Part shown: positions 8,953 to 17,696 of the stretch, one piece after another
Numbering within the stretch: position 1 is the stretch's first letter
Layout: each line of letters starts with the position of its first letter
Assembly: GCA_910579015.1 (NCBI GenBank)
Contig: CAJTRO010000030.1
Coordinates: 1-45,339 of the forward strand
Origin: an uncultured Dorea sp.
GTDB taxonomy: Bacteria > Bacillota_A > Clostridia > Lachnospirales > Lachnospiraceae
DNA length: 45,339 nt
Reading direction: 5' to 3'
Translations under genes and position numbers: made by a program
Notes under the pieces: model-generated
What the model saw: the letters and a program-made list of their open reading frames with translations, nothing else
What the model was told of the DNA's origin: nothing
The model's database searches: none

Positions 8953-9129
8953 CTGATAGCGCTCCACTGATGTGACAGTCCGCAGTATATTCTGTCTGCG
9001 TCCCAGGAGTGCGGCCGGGGATGGCCTGGTATCTTCTTCCTTACACTCCTTCGGCGGTCTTCCCTTTCTGACGGAACAGTCCCCCTGACTATCGTCCCGG
9101 CATACTGATGAAACCCGCGCCTCTATCAA
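8953..9129 (-). ncRNA. Lysine riboswitch (L box) aptamer
   Basis: The minus strand shows the lysine aptamer landmarks in order: the P1 strand GATAGAGGCGCG (from 9127), the AGTATGCC turn in P2, GTCAGAAAGGGAAG, the junction GACCGCCGAAGGAGTG, the other P4 strand ACTCCTGGGACGCAG, then CTGCGGACTGTCAC, and the closing GGAGCGCTATC (ending at 8955), which pairs with P1. Paired ends extend to 9129 and 8953. The length of about 175 bases is normal. Recognition is from memory of the consensus and the B. subtilis lysC leader; a covariance search against the Rfam lysine family would confirm it. Together with the downstream terminator it should be an OFF switch. Confidence 0.93.
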
Positions 9130-9151
9130 GTCCGTTTATTCATATAGTGCA

Positions 9152-9180
9152 TTTATATCACTTTTCGACAGGCTTGTCAA
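9152..9180 (-). promoter_or_regulatory. Sigma-A promoter of the riboswitch-controlled transporter
   Basis: TTGACA (9175-9180) and TATAAA (9152-9157) are separated by exactly 17 bases on the minus strand; the expected start near 9145 lies just before the first riboswitch helix. It directly follows the stop codon of the GntR gene. Confidence 0.85.
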
Positions 9181-9187
9181 TAGCTGC

Positions 9188-9901
9188 CTAAACCATAAAT
9201 TTGAATCTCGTCCCTACAATATACTGCTGGCAGCGAAATGCAAACGCTCCGTCCTGATCGTAATTCGAAGAAGTGACCAGCAAAAGCGGACACTTCACCG
9301 GAACATCCAGGTAACAGGACATCTCCTTATCAGCAAATACCAGCTCCAGCACCGCCACATAATTCTGGAACTTAATTCCGTATTTCTTCTCGAGAAGCTC
9401 AAACAAAGAACAGTCGTTCAGATTCTCTCCCAGCAAAAAACTGTACTTCTCCGTAAACTGGCTCATCTCTACAGAGACAGGGACCGAATCGGCATAGCGG
9501 ACACGCTCAATGGTCACCATCTTCTCGCCTTCTTTTAACCCCATCTCCTGTCTGTCCGTCTCCGTCGGCTCCTCCAAAATACATTTGATGATCCGGCCGC
9601 CCGGTTTCAGGTTCTGTGCCTCACAAACTTCTGTAAAGCTCATGAGCGTTGAAATGGACCGTTCCAGTTTGACATCCGCCACATACGTGCCTTTTCCGCG
9701 GCGCCGCTCAAGAATCTTCTCATCCGTAAGCTCTTGCAGCGCCTTGCGTATTGTAATACGGCTGATATTGTAGCTTTCCTGAAATTCCACCTCCGACGGT
9801 ATCTTCTGCCCATGCTTATATATCCCGTTCGATATATCCCTCTTTATAATATCCTTCAATTGCTTATAAAGCGGCACACTGCTTTCCGTATCCAGCTTCA
9901 T
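9188..9901 (-). CDS. GntR/HutC-family regulator with UTRA domain (FrlR-like)
   Basis: A 237-residue transcription factor. Residues 1-70 form the GntR winged helix (VPLYKQLKDIIKRDISNGIY, KIPSEVEFQESYNISRITIRKALQEL, ERRRGKGTYVA) and residues about 90-235 the UTRA ligand domain that binds sugar-phosphate-like effectors. Its place at the end of the fructosamine operon parallels frlR of E. coli, so it probably represses the operon until a phosphorylated Amadori compound accumulates; this is inference. The ribosome site TAAGGAGGCTGGGG supports the start at 9901. A separate promoter region with an inverted repeat lies in the 105-base gap upstream, suggesting autoregulation. Confidence 0.88.
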   Translation of the reverse strand: MKLDTESSVPLYKQLKDIIKRDISNGIYKHGQKIPSEVEFQESYNISRITIRKALQELTDEKILERRRGKGTYVADVKLERSISTLMSFTEVCEAQNLKPGGRIIKCILEEPTETDRQEMGLKEGEKMVTIERVRYADSVPVSVEMSQFTEKYSFLLGENLNDCSLFELLEKKYGIKFQNYVAVLELVFADKEMSCYLDVPVKCPLLLVTSSNYDQDGAFAFRCQQYIVGTRFKFMV

Positions 9902-9926
9902 CCCCAGCCTCCTTAGCTTATATTTC

Positions 9927-9956
9927 TTATGTGAATGGATTAATTATAACACATAA
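9927..9956 (-). promoter_or_regulatory. Putative GntR promoter with flanking inverted repeat
   Basis: A TGTGTTATAAT extended -10 (TATAAT at 9944-9949) lies between the arms of the inverted repeat TTATGTG (9927-9933) / CACATAA (9950-9956), spaced 16 bases. A repressor bound here would cover the promoter, so it is a candidate operator of the adjacent regulator. No convincing -35 box is visible, and I did not find the same repeat at the frl promoter. Confidence 0.4.
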
Positions 9957-10006
9957 TCGCTAATTCAAACAGGATTTGAGATTATTTTCCTATACGCCAC
10001 AACTCC

Positions 10007-10996
10007 TTACATATTCGGGATCGTTTTATCCAGCATCAAACATGCCGCCTTATGCCCGGGGCTTACTTCCCTGAGCACAGGCTCCGTTTCAAAGCATTCT
10101 TTCGCCGCGAACCGGCAGCGCTTCGCAAACCGGCAGCAGGGTTTGGGATTAATGGGGCTTGGGATCTCCCCTTCAAGAATAATCCTCTTCTTACTCTTTG
10201 CTTCCTTCGGATCCGCCTCGGGGATTGCCGACAACAGAGACTGCGTATACGGATGCATTGGATTCTTATAGATCTCCTGCGCGCCGCCCGTCTCCACGAT
10301 CTTCCCGAGATACATTACAATAATCCTGTCCGAGATATATTTTACCACGCTTAAGTCGTGGGCAATAAACAGATAAGTAAGCCCCTCTTCCTTCTGAAAC
10401 TTTTTCAGCATATTGATAACCTGGGCCTGTATGGACACATCCAGCGCGGAGATCGGTTCGTCACAGATAATAAACTCCGGCTTTACAGACAAGGCTCTTG
10501 CAATCCCGATCCTCTGCCTCTGTCCTCCACTGAACTCGTGGGGAAAACGCGACATATGTTCTTTATTTAATCCAACCTTTAAAAGCAGTTCCTCTACATA
10601 CTCCTTCTTCTCCTGCTCCGAGAGCTTCTCGTGAATGCGGATCCCCTCGCTTATGATCTCGCTCACAGTCATTCTTGGATTCAGAGAGGAATATGGATTT
10701 TGAAATATCATCTGCACTTTTTTACAGAAGGAAAGCCTCTCGGCGCTCGTAAGCCCCTTTATTTCTTTTCCGTCATAGATGATCTTCCCCTGATCAGGCG
10801 TATATAATTGTATCAGACATCTTCCCACCGTGGACTTTCCACATCCGCTCTCTCCCACAAGCCCCACAGTCTCTCCCCGCTTTATATCAAAAGAAACGTC
10901 ATCCACAGCCTTTAACACAGCCTTCTTCGATATCTGAAAAAACTTACTCAGATGCTCTGCCTTTACAAGAATATCATCTTTATTTTCAGGCTCCAT
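10007..10996 (-). CDS. Peptide ABC transporter ATP-binding protein (DppF/OppF type)
   Basis: A 329-residue cytoplasmic ATPase that drives the peptide importer. It has Walker A GESGCGKST, the signature FSGGQRQRIGIARAL, Walker B EFIICDEPISALDVS, and the C-terminal oligopeptide-transporter extension with a CCRFAKRCRFAAKECFE cysteine cluster. It is the last structural gene of the operon, one base after the stop of the partner ATPase gene, with GGAGGGAGGGATAG as ribosome site. DppD and DppF type ATPases work as a heterodimer, so this and the next gene serve one transporter. Confidence 0.93.
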   Translation of the reverse strand: MEPENKDDILVKAEHLSKFFQISKKAVLKAVDDVSFDIKRGETVGLVGESGCGKSTVGRCLIQLYTPDQGKIIYDGKEIKGLTSAERLSFCKKVQMIFQNPYSSLNPRMTVSEIISEGIRIHEKLSEQEKKEYVEELLLKVGLNKEHMSRFPHEFSGGQRQRIGIARALSVKPEFIICDEPISALDVSIQAQVINMLKKFQKEEGLTYLFIAHDLSVVKYISDRIIVMYLGKIVETGGAQEIYKNPMHPYTQSLLSAIPEADPKEAKSKKRIILEGEIPSPINPKPCCRFAKRCRFAAKECFETEPVLREVSPGHKAACLMLDKTIPNM

Positions 10997-10997
10997 T

Positions 10998-12041
10998 CTA
11001 TCCCTCCCTCCTGTCCATCAATTGGGTGTGCAGTTTTACGCCCGGCGCCCTCTCATCTTGCAGCCAGCACATACACTGATGCCCGTCTGACACTTCAAAA
11101 TATTCCGGCAGTTTCCTGTAACAGATATTCATCGCGTGTTCACAGCGAACGGCGAAAGGACATCCCACAGGCGGTGAAAACAGATCCGGCGGCGTCCCTT
11201 CGATCGGCTTTAAGTCCACAGATTTATCCAGATCCAGCCGTGCGATAGAGTTCATAAGTCCCACCGTGTAAGGATGCTTTGTCTGGTAATAAATATCTTC
11301 CACGCTTCCCTTTTCTACGATCTTCCCTCCGTACATGACCATCACTCTGTCACAGAGCTTTGCGATCACGCCCAGGTCGTGGGTAATAAAAATAATCGCC
11401 GTATGGAACTTTTCCTGAAGGCTCTGCAACAGCTCGAGTATCTGCGCCTCGATCGTAACATCCAGAGAAGTCGTCGGTTCGTCCGCAATGATCAGGCTCG
11501 GATTGCCGACCAGCGCGATCGCGATCATAACCCTCTGCTTCATGCCGCCGCTCAGCTCATAGGGAAACTGCCTGTACCTTTTCTCGACATCCGTGATCCC
11601 TACCATCTTAAGGATTTCAAGAACCCGTTCCCTGATCTGGCCGCGGCTTAAAGCTTCCCTTCCGGCCGTCCGCCCCTTAAGCACCTCTCCAATCTGCTGT
11701 CCGATCCTCATGGTAGGATTTAGGGAGGTCATGGGATCCTGAAAAATGAATCCGATATCCTTTCCCCTGATGGCGCGCATCTCCTTTTCGCTCTTCGTCA
11801 CGATCTCTCCGCCCTTGAATTTTATGGACGAATTCTCTCCGAAAAATCCCGGCGGCTCCGGATTCAGCTTGAGGATACTCTGCGCCGTAACACTCTTTCC
11901 ACATCCGCTCTCGCCTACGATTCCCACCGTTTCGCCGGCATATATGTCAAAACTCACATTGCGGACGGATTTTACCACGCCTCCGTAAGTACGAAAAGAA
12001 AATTCCAGATCCCTTACTTCCAATATTTTTTCTCTTTTCAT
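10998..12041 (-). CDS. Peptide ABC transporter ATP-binding protein (DppD/OppD type)
   Basis: Partner ATPase of the peptide importer, 347 residues from the chosen start. Walker A GESGCGKSV, signature LSGGMKQRVMIAIAL, Walker B LIIADEPTTSLDVT and the C-terminal GCPFAVRCEHAMNICY cluster are visible. A longer frame begins at 12068, but the ATG at 12041 has the ribosome site TGGAGGTTGCAT and starts just after the stop of the permease gene, so it is preferred. The cluster of four cysteines in the C-terminal extension is a family trait often linked to iron-sulfur or structural roles. Confidence 0.92.
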   Translation of the reverse strand: MKREKILEVRDLEFSFRTYGGVVKSVRNVSFDIYAGETVGIVGESGCGKSVTAQSILKLNPEPPGFFGENSSIKFKGGEIVTKSEKEMRAIRGKDIGFIFQDPMTSLNPTMRIGQQIGEVLKGRTAGREALSRGQIRERVLEILKMVGITDVEKRYRQFPYELSGGMKQRVMIAIALVGNPSLIIADEPTTSLDVTIEAQILELLQSLQEKFHTAIIFITHDLGVIAKLCDRVMVMYGGKIVEKGSVEDIYYQTKHPYTVGLMNSIARLDLDKSVDLKPIEGTPPDLFSPPVGCPFAVRCEHAMNICYRKLPEYFEVSDGHQCMCWLQDERAPGVKLHTQLMDRREG

Positions 12042-12054
12042 ATGCAACCTCCAT

Positions 12055-12987
12055 TTATTCCGTTCCACGGAGCTTCGGATCTAACGCATCGCGGAGTCCG
12101 TCTCCGAACAGATTCATCGCCAGCATGGTAGAACAGATAAAAAAGGCCGGAATGAACAGTTGATAGGGATATACGCGAAGCATTTTTGCCCCCTCCTTCG
12201 CCAGGATCCCCCAGCTGCATTCCGGCGGCGCAATGCCAAGTCCTATATAGCTTAAAAACGCTTCCCTGAAAATCGCGCCTGGGACTGCCATCATCAGGTT
12301 CGTGATGATAAGTCCCAGCACATTCGGGAGGATATGCCTTACGATGATCTGGAAATTCTTCACCCCGAGAATCTTTGCGGCCGAGATAAAATCAGAGTCC
12401 TTAAGCCGCATGACCTCTCCTCTTACGAAGCGGGCCGTCCCGATCCATCCTACGACTACAAGCGCAATGATCAGGCTGTTTATCCCCGAACCGAGAACTA
12501 CCATAACAAGTATGGTCACTATCAATGTGGGGATCCCGTACAGCACATCGATCACCCGCATGATGATCATATCTGTCTTTCCGCCGTAAAACCCGCTGAC
12601 TCCCCCCACCAGCGAGCCTATGACCGCATTCAAGACCGCCGAGAAAAAACCGATCCCCAGAGATACTCTGGCGCCTCTCCATACTCTCACCCACAGGTCT
12701 CTTCCGATAGAATCCGTACCGAACCAGTGCTGTGAGGAAACGAACAGATTCATCTTATCCGAATCTACGTCCGCATAACCGTACTTACTGAACAAAGGCA
12801 CAAAAACAGCCAGCAGGATATAGATCCCAATCAGGATCATGGATGCAAAAGCAATCTTATTCAGCATCAGACGCCGCCACGCATCCTTCCAATATGACAG
12901 GCTTGGTCTTGTAATACTCTCCATCTGCGTTACGTTTTTGCCTACTATCTCAAAATCATCATTTTTTTCATGCATAAGCTCTGCCAT
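12055..12987 (-). CDS. Peptide ABC transporter permease (DppC type)
   Basis: Inner-membrane permease of about 310 residues from the preferred ATG at 12987, which follows CAGGTGATCAT and lies four bases after the stop of the dppB-like gene. It has the soluble N-terminal lead, the OppC-type SYWKDAWRRLMLNKIAFASM segment, five to six membrane helices and the ATPase-docking loop (FISAAKILGVKNFQIIVRHILPN). A longer frame starts at 13035 inside the previous gene. It forms the channel together with the DppB-like subunit. Confidence 0.92.
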   Translation of the reverse strand: MAELMHEKNDDFEIVGKNVTQMESITRPSLSYWKDAWRRLMLNKIAFASMILIGIYILLAVFVPLFSKYGYADVDSDKMNLFVSSQHWFGTDSIGRDLWVRVWRGARVSLGIGFFSAVLNAVIGSLVGGVSGFYGGKTDMIIMRVIDVLYGIPTLIVTILVMVVLGSGINSLIIALVVVGWIGTARFVRGEVMRLKDSDFISAAKILGVKNFQIIVRHILPNVLGLIITNLMMAVPGAIFREAFLSYIGLGIAPPECSWGILAKEGAKMLRVYPYQLFIPAFFICSTMLAMNLFGDGLRDALDPKLRGTE

Positions 12988-12991
12988 ATGA

Positions 12992-13915
12992 TCACCTGCT
13001 TTCCTGTAACCTAATCCGCGGATCGATAATGCCATAGAGTATATCCACGATCAGATTCGCCAATATCAAAAAGGATCCATAGAAGACCGTCATCCCGAGC
13101 ACCAGCGAATAATCCAGATTCTGTACGCTCTCCACATAGTATTTTCCCATGCCCGGAATCGCGAAAATCGATTCGATAACGAAGGTTCCACACAGAACCG
13201 ACGCCACTACCGGCCCCAGTACGGTAACTACAGGGGTGATCGCGTTTCTTATCTGATGCCTGCATACGATCCCTGCCTTTGAAAGTCCCTTTGATCTTGC
13301 AGTCTTGATATAGTCCTGCCCGACCACCTCCAGCATACTGGCCCGCATCAGCCTGGATACCATGGCCAGCGTATAGAATCCGACGCCCACCGACGGAAGA
13401 ATTGTATATTTGAACCCCAGATATTGTGCCACCGGAAGGAGCCCCCACCTGATTCCGAACAGATACTGTAAGACGGCCCCCATGATGAAATCCGGTATGG
13501 ATGTACCGAGAATGGCAATGATAACGCACAGATAATCCAGTCTTTTTCCCCTGTTCAGCGCGGCAATGATTCCGAAGATAATTCCGAAAGAGACGGAAAA
13601 TACGATCGCTCTGATCCCCAGATCAAAGGAATACGGAAAAGACTGGGCAATGATCTTGTTTACCGACTGATTGAGATATTTCATGGAATACCCGAAATCC
13701 CCCTTAAGGAGATTTCGGATATACATGATATACTGCTCGGGGAGGCTCTTGTCAAATCCATAATAAGCCTCCAGATTCGCCTTTATTTCCGGCGTCATCT
13801 TTTCTCCCTGAAAAGGCTCTCCAGGCATACAGCGCACGAGTATAAATACCACGGTAACCAGAACCCATAAGGTAACGACTGATATCAGCACCCTCTTTAA
13901 AATATACTTTGCCAT
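12992..13915 (-). CDS. Peptide ABC transporter permease (DppB type)
   Basis: Inner-membrane permease, 307 residues. The N-terminus MAKYILKRVLISVVTLWVLV and the conserved RCMPGEPF motif are classic for DppB/OppB proteins, as is the docking loop QDYIKTARSKGLSKAGIVCRHQIRNA. Six membrane segments are expected. The ribosome site is AAAGGGGCGGGGG. It follows the binding-protein gene by 18 bases, so the import genes run binding protein, B, C, D, F in standard order. Confidence 0.93.
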   Translation of the reverse strand: MAKYILKRVLISVVTLWVLVTVVFILVRCMPGEPFQGEKMTPEIKANLEAYYGFDKSLPEQYIMYIRNLLKGDFGYSMKYLNQSVNKIIAQSFPYSFDLGIRAIVFSVSFGIIFGIIAALNRGKRLDYLCVIIAILGTSIPDFIMGAVLQYLFGIRWGLLPVAQYLGFKYTILPSVGVGFYTLAMVSRLMRASMLEVVGQDYIKTARSKGLSKAGIVCRHQIRNAITPVVTVLGPVVASVLCGTFVIESIFAIPGMGKYYVESVQNLDYSLVLGMTVFYGSFLILANLIVDILYGIIDPRIRLQESR

Positions 13916-13933
13916 ATACCCCCGCCCCTTTCT

Positions 13934-15568
13934 CTACTTTATATCAGCGTAGATAAAGTTAATGTTATAGCCGCTGAAATAATTGGTAACGCCTGTTACC
14001 TTCTCGCTCACAAGCTTGGCATTCATTCTAAACTGTAACGGCACAAGTCCGCCGTCTTCCATGAAGACCTTCTCCGCCTCTGCCAGCGTATCCATTCTTT
14101 CCTTTGCGTCTCCGGTATGGTACGCCTTCTGAAGGAGATTGTCATATTCCTCATAAGAGTAGTTGCAGTGATTGTACGGAGATGTGGTCTCCCAGCTCTC
14201 TAAGAAGCTTATCGGATCCGGGTAATCCGGCAGTATGCCTGAAACAACCATCTGGTACTCGCCCTTATTCTCTCTTTCCACACGATCCGTGAACGGCACC
14301 ATCTGGATTGTGATCTTAATACCCAGAGCCTCCTGTAACAGCGCCTGCAAAACCTCTGCTTCCTTCTTGGTCCTCTCCATATCGGAGGTAAGAAGCTCCA
14401 GTGTGATATCTGATGCGGATGCAATACCAAGCTCCTTAAGCGCCGTATTCAGATACTCCTCGGCTTTCTTCTGGTCTCCCTCAAGCGGGAACGCCTCGTA
14501 TGGGTAATCCTCTCCAAATGTTCCTTCCGCGCCTCCTACGTCCGGAAGCACAAATCTTGTGGCCGGCTCCCAGACGTCATTCGTAGACAGCTTGATAAAT
14601 TCTGATCTGTCCAGCCCATAGTTCAGAGCGAGACGGAAATTCTTATTGGCAAGAGGGCCGTCGCCGGTGTTCAGCTTGATAAAGTCCTCGGCGCCCATCT
14701 TATAGAATTCTGCATCCGGATAATTTCCAACGGCGTCTGTCGGCACATTTACATAGTCAAGCTCTCCGGCTTCATACATTGCAAGGGCTGTGTTCTCGTC
14801 TGCGACAATGAGGATCTCCACTCTGTCCAGATTCACCTTATCCTTATCCCAGTACATCGGGTTCTTCTCAAGGATGATCCTGTCGTTCTGCTTCCACTCC
14901 TTCAGACAGAACGGGCCGCTGTACACGTTCTTCTCTCCGTCTGCCGCGAATTCGTCTCCATATTTCTCAACCATATCTTTTCTCGTCGGATAGAACTGCG
15001 ACATGGATATTACCTGGAGGAAATACGGAGCCGGGAAGCCCAGCTTACATACCAGAGTCTCGTCATCCACAGCCTCTACTCCCAGTTCGTCCAGATCCAT
15101 CTTACCGGCAGTGATCTCGTCTGCATTCTCAAGCGGTTTCGCGATAAAAGCGAACGAGCTGGCCGTCTCAGGATCGACGATACGCTTCATGGCATACTCA
15201 AAATCCTGCGCCTTGATCTTCTCTCCGTCGCTGTACTTCGCGTCCCTTAGATGGAACGTATAGGTAAGTCCGTCGTCGGAAACCTCCCACTCTTCGGCAA
15301 GTCCGGGATGTACCACTCCGTCCATGCTTCTGGTTAAGCCTTCACCGGTATGATAACCAATGGTTGCTGACGTACTCTCATTATTCTTCTGCGGATCCAG
15401 CGTCGACACGTCTGAGGTTATAGAATAACGGAAAACCTTCTGTGCGCCTTCCTCTCCCCCGCCTTCTGTCCCGCTGTCTTTCTCCACATTGCTTCCGGGT
15501 GTCGAACAGCCGGCCATAGATACTGCCATCAAACCTGCCATCAATAATGCCAAACACTTCTTTTTCAT
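13934..15568 (-). CDS. Peptide ABC transporter substrate-binding lipoprotein (DppA/OppA family 5)
   Basis: A 544-residue extracytoplasmic binding protein. The signal peptide MKKKCLALLMAGLMAVSMAGC ends in a lipobox, so Cys21 should be lipid-anchored outside the membrane. The mature part contains the solute-binding family 5 pattern (DVSTLDPQKNNESTSATIGYHTGEGLTR, LAEEWEVSDDGLTYTFHLRDAKYSDGEKI). It captures peptides or peptide-like molecules for the DppBCDF-type importer. Its ligand cannot be read from sequence; the downstream sugar kinase and deglycase make glycated peptides the most economical guess. It follows the first M24 gene by 21 bases. Confidence 0.93.
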   Translation of the reverse strand: MKKKCLALLMAGLMAVSMAGCSTPGSNVEKDSGTEGGGEEGAQKVFRYSITSDVSTLDPQKNNESTSATIGYHTGEGLTRSMDGVVHPGLAEEWEVSDDGLTYTFHLRDAKYSDGEKIKAQDFEYAMKRIVDPETASSFAFIAKPLENADEITAGKMDLDELGVEAVDDETLVCKLGFPAPYFLQVISMSQFYPTRKDMVEKYGDEFAADGEKNVYSGPFCLKEWKQNDRIILEKNPMYWDKDKVNLDRVEILIVADENTALAMYEAGELDYVNVPTDAVGNYPDAEFYKMGAEDFIKLNTGDGPLANKNFRLALNYGLDRSEFIKLSTNDVWEPATRFVLPDVGGAEGTFGEDYPYEAFPLEGDQKKAEEYLNTALKELGIASASDITLELLTSDMERTKKEAEVLQALLQEALGIKITIQMVPFTDRVERENKGEYQMVVSGILPDYPDPISFLESWETTSPYNHCNYSYEEYDNLLQKAYHTGDAKERMDTLAEAEKVFMEDGGLVPLQFRMNAKLVSEKVTGVTNYFSGYNINFIYADIK

Positions 15569-15589
15569 AATGCATCTCCTTTTCTCATC

Positions 15590-16675
15590 TTAAAAAACTT
15601 CCAGTAACTGTTTCCCTGTCTGTACCAGATTCACACATCCGTCCTTCTTAACTAACAATTCGTCGCCGATACGGATGCCTCCAAAGCCAGGAATACAGAT
15701 TCCCGGTTCTATTGTGATAACCATATTCTCCTCTAAAACATCCTCCGACTTTGCATTGATATACGGCTTCTGATGTGCAAACAGCCCTATGCCGTGTCCC
15801 AGTGTCTGACAGAAATACGGCTCGTATCCGGTTCCCCGGACCATATCCTCGGCAAGCCTATATAACTCCTTTGCCTTCACTCCCGCCTTCACTGCTTTGA
15901 TACACTTCTCCTGGATATCAAGTACAAGCTGATAGATCTCTTTCTGCTTCTTCGTTGCGATCCCGACGATGACCGTCCTTGTGATCCCCGCCTTGTAACC
16001 GTCGAATTTACATCCGAAATCAATAAGGACCGGATCTCCGTATTCCACCGCCTTCATAGTAGGATTGGTCTGCGCGCCGGCGCTCCTTGCGCCTGAGAGT
16101 ACGATGTAAGGACAGGACTTCACATCTGCGGCTTCCATGGCCATGTACATGGCAAGCTTTGCTTCCAGCTCCTTTTCCGTAACGCCCGGCCGGATATCTT
16201 TGTAGAGCCTCTCCAATGCTCTCTCGGATATCTCGCAGGCATTCCGTATGTATGGAAGTTCCTCTTCTTCCTTCACAGCCTGGAAATCTTCAATTACATT
16301 CGTATAGGAGACAATCTCACATGACGCTTCCTTCGCATATTCCTTCTCTATGTCCTCAAACATATCGCAGGATACGTACTCGCCTTCCACGCCCAGCTTC
16401 TTTATGCTCTCACGCTTCAAAACTTCCGCCAGCCCCTTGACGATACTGCCGTAAGGACGCCAGTCCACACAGTCATATTCCGGACACTCCGCCTCTGCGT
16501 GCTCCAGACATCTGGGATCTGTGAGCAGATATAATTTGTTCTTTAATATCAGCAGATATGCATCTCCGCCTGAATATTTGCAGATATATCTTACGTTTAC
16601 CGGATTATGAACATAAAACGCATCTAAACCTTCTTTTTCCAAAAACGATACTAACTTTTCTTCTGATATTTTCAT
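15590..16675 (-). CDS. Pita-bread (M24) family protein lacking metal ligands
   Basis: A 361-residue two-domain protein with the N-terminal creatinase/prolidase domain and the C-terminal pita-bread fold of Xaa-Pro peptidases. However, key residues are changed. Asp219 (DFG), His294 (LGHGIG) and Glu323 (TIEPG) remain, but the second aspartate is Gly230 (GYKAGITRT instead of the usual SDxTRT) and the last glutamate is Gly337 (GGIRIGDE instead of RIED). The usual His of the LHG motif is also replaced (GARSAGAQTN). Two of five metal ligands are thus missing, as in creatinase, a metal-free member of the fold. It may be a metal-independent C-N hydrolase or an inactive partner of the intact paralogue at 17697-18758. 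Ribosome site AAAAGGAGAAAATAT. Confidence 0.85.
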   Translation of the reverse strand: MKISEEKLVSFLEKEGLDAFYVHNPVNVRYICKYSGGDAYLLILKNKLYLLTDPRCLEHAEAECPEYDCVDWRPYGSIVKGLAEVLKRESIKKLGVEGEYVSCDMFEDIEKEYAKEASCEIVSYTNVIEDFQAVKEEEELPYIRNACEISERALERLYKDIRPGVTEKELEAKLAMYMAMEAADVKSCPYIVLSGARSAGAQTNPTMKAVEYGDPVLIDFGCKFDGYKAGITRTVIVGIATKKQKEIYQLVLDIQEKCIKAVKAGVKAKELYRLAEDMVRGTGYEPYFCQTLGHGIGLFAHQKPYINAKSEDVLEENMVITIEPGICIPGFGGIRIGDELLVKKDGCVNLVQTGKQLLEVF

Positions 16676-16688
16676 ATATTTTCTCCTT

Positions 16689-17684
16689 TTAATACTCCAC
16701 CTTCCACATATATCTGCGTACAGATAATGGATGCTGCCTCACTTCCGCCAGTCTGAAATTGTAGATATCATAAACCGCTGTAAATAAGGTCTGGTTGAAA
16801 TAGTCTACGACAGATGCATCGATGGTACTGATCCCCAGCTCCTTTGCGTCTACAATCTCGAATCTGTCTGCATACTTCTTCAAGAATACCAGCGCTCTTT
16901 CATCCAGCGCCCTTGTGCTTCCTTCTGAAATCTGAATCAGGAACACCGTATTCCTGTCTGTGATCTCGAATGGTCCGTGGAAGTATTCACCGGAGTGGAT
17001 ACATGCGGAATTGATCCACTGCATTTCCATGAAAATACAGATACTCTGTATATATGCCGAGCCGTATGCCGCTCCGCTTCCCATCGTATAGATCATCTTC
17101 TCGTCTTTGTACTTCTCTGCGAAAACTTCTGCCCTTTCCGCGGTCTGCTCCTGGGCCTTTCTTACAATACCGTCAATCTTCTTAAGCCCGTCCACATACT
17201 GCTCATAGTGATCGTATCCCTCAGTCTGGTGAAGGATCTCTGCCGCGATCGTCACCGGCACCAGCGGCTTGTCATACTCCCAGGACTCCCCGATATCGGT
17301 GCGGAACCGGTAGCCGACTACATAGTGGCAGTATTCTGTAAGAGGCGAGCCCGGCGTATATGTCAGGCCGATGACTGCCGCGTCGGCCTCGTATGCCTTC
17401 TTCGCAGATTTCACGGTCTCCGGCGTATCTCCGCCGTGTGAGCAGACAACGACAACAGAATTCTTTCCAAATGCCTTCGGCGTATTATGTAAGAACTCAT
17501 TACTGTTGATCATGTAAGACTTGATGTCTTCTGCCTCTGTCTTGAGGAAATGATCTGCACTGTAAAACGCCCCCAGGGAACCTCCGCAGGCAATAAAGTA
17601 TACCTGCTTAATCCCTCCCTCTTCTTCCTTCAATTTCTTAATCTCGCTTACAATCTCTACAATTCTCTCAAATTCAATTATCAC
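16689..17684 (-). CDS. SIS-domain fructosamine-6-phosphate deglycase (FrlB-like)
   Basis: A 331-residue double-SIS protein resembling FrlB of E. coli, which splits fructoselysine-6-phosphate into glucose-6-phosphate and lysine. Landmarks shared with FrlB are IKQVYFIACGGSLGA near the N-terminus, VVVVCSHGGDTPETVKSA, HSGEYFHGPFEI (FrlB has the same SGE..HGP.E pattern) and the ending HPLSVRRYMWKVEY (FrlB ends ..ERRYYGGLVEY). Other deglycases (for fructoseasparagine, or glucoselysine) belong to the same family, so the amino acid is not fixed. The start codon is GTG at 17684 with an AGGAGG site. A FrlD-like kinase in the same operon supports the assignment. Confidence 0.82.
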   Translation of the reverse strand: MIIEFERIVEIVSEIKKLKEEEGGIKQVYFIACGGSLGAFYSADHFLKTEAEDIKSYMINSNEFLHNTPKAFGKNSVVVVCSHGGDTPETVKSAKKAYEADAAVIGLTYTPGSPLTEYCHYVVGYRFRTDIGESWEYDKPLVPVTIAAEILHQTEGYDHYEQYVDGLKKIDGIVRKAQEQTAERAEVFAEKYKDEKMIYTMGSGAAYGSAYIQSICIFMEMQWINSACIHSGEYFHGPFEITDRNTVFLIQISEGSTRALDERALVFLKKYADRFEIVDAKELGISTIDASVVDYFNQTLFTAVYDIYNFRLAEVRQHPLSVRRYMWKVEY

Positions 17685-17696
17685 TTTCTCTTCCTC

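Noticed and set aside
8653..9129. A 158-codon minus-strand frame upstream of the NhaC-type gene
   Set aside because: It runs through the lysine aptamer, its terminator and the start of the transporter gene, has no protein-like pattern and no ribosome site; the RNA explains the sequence.
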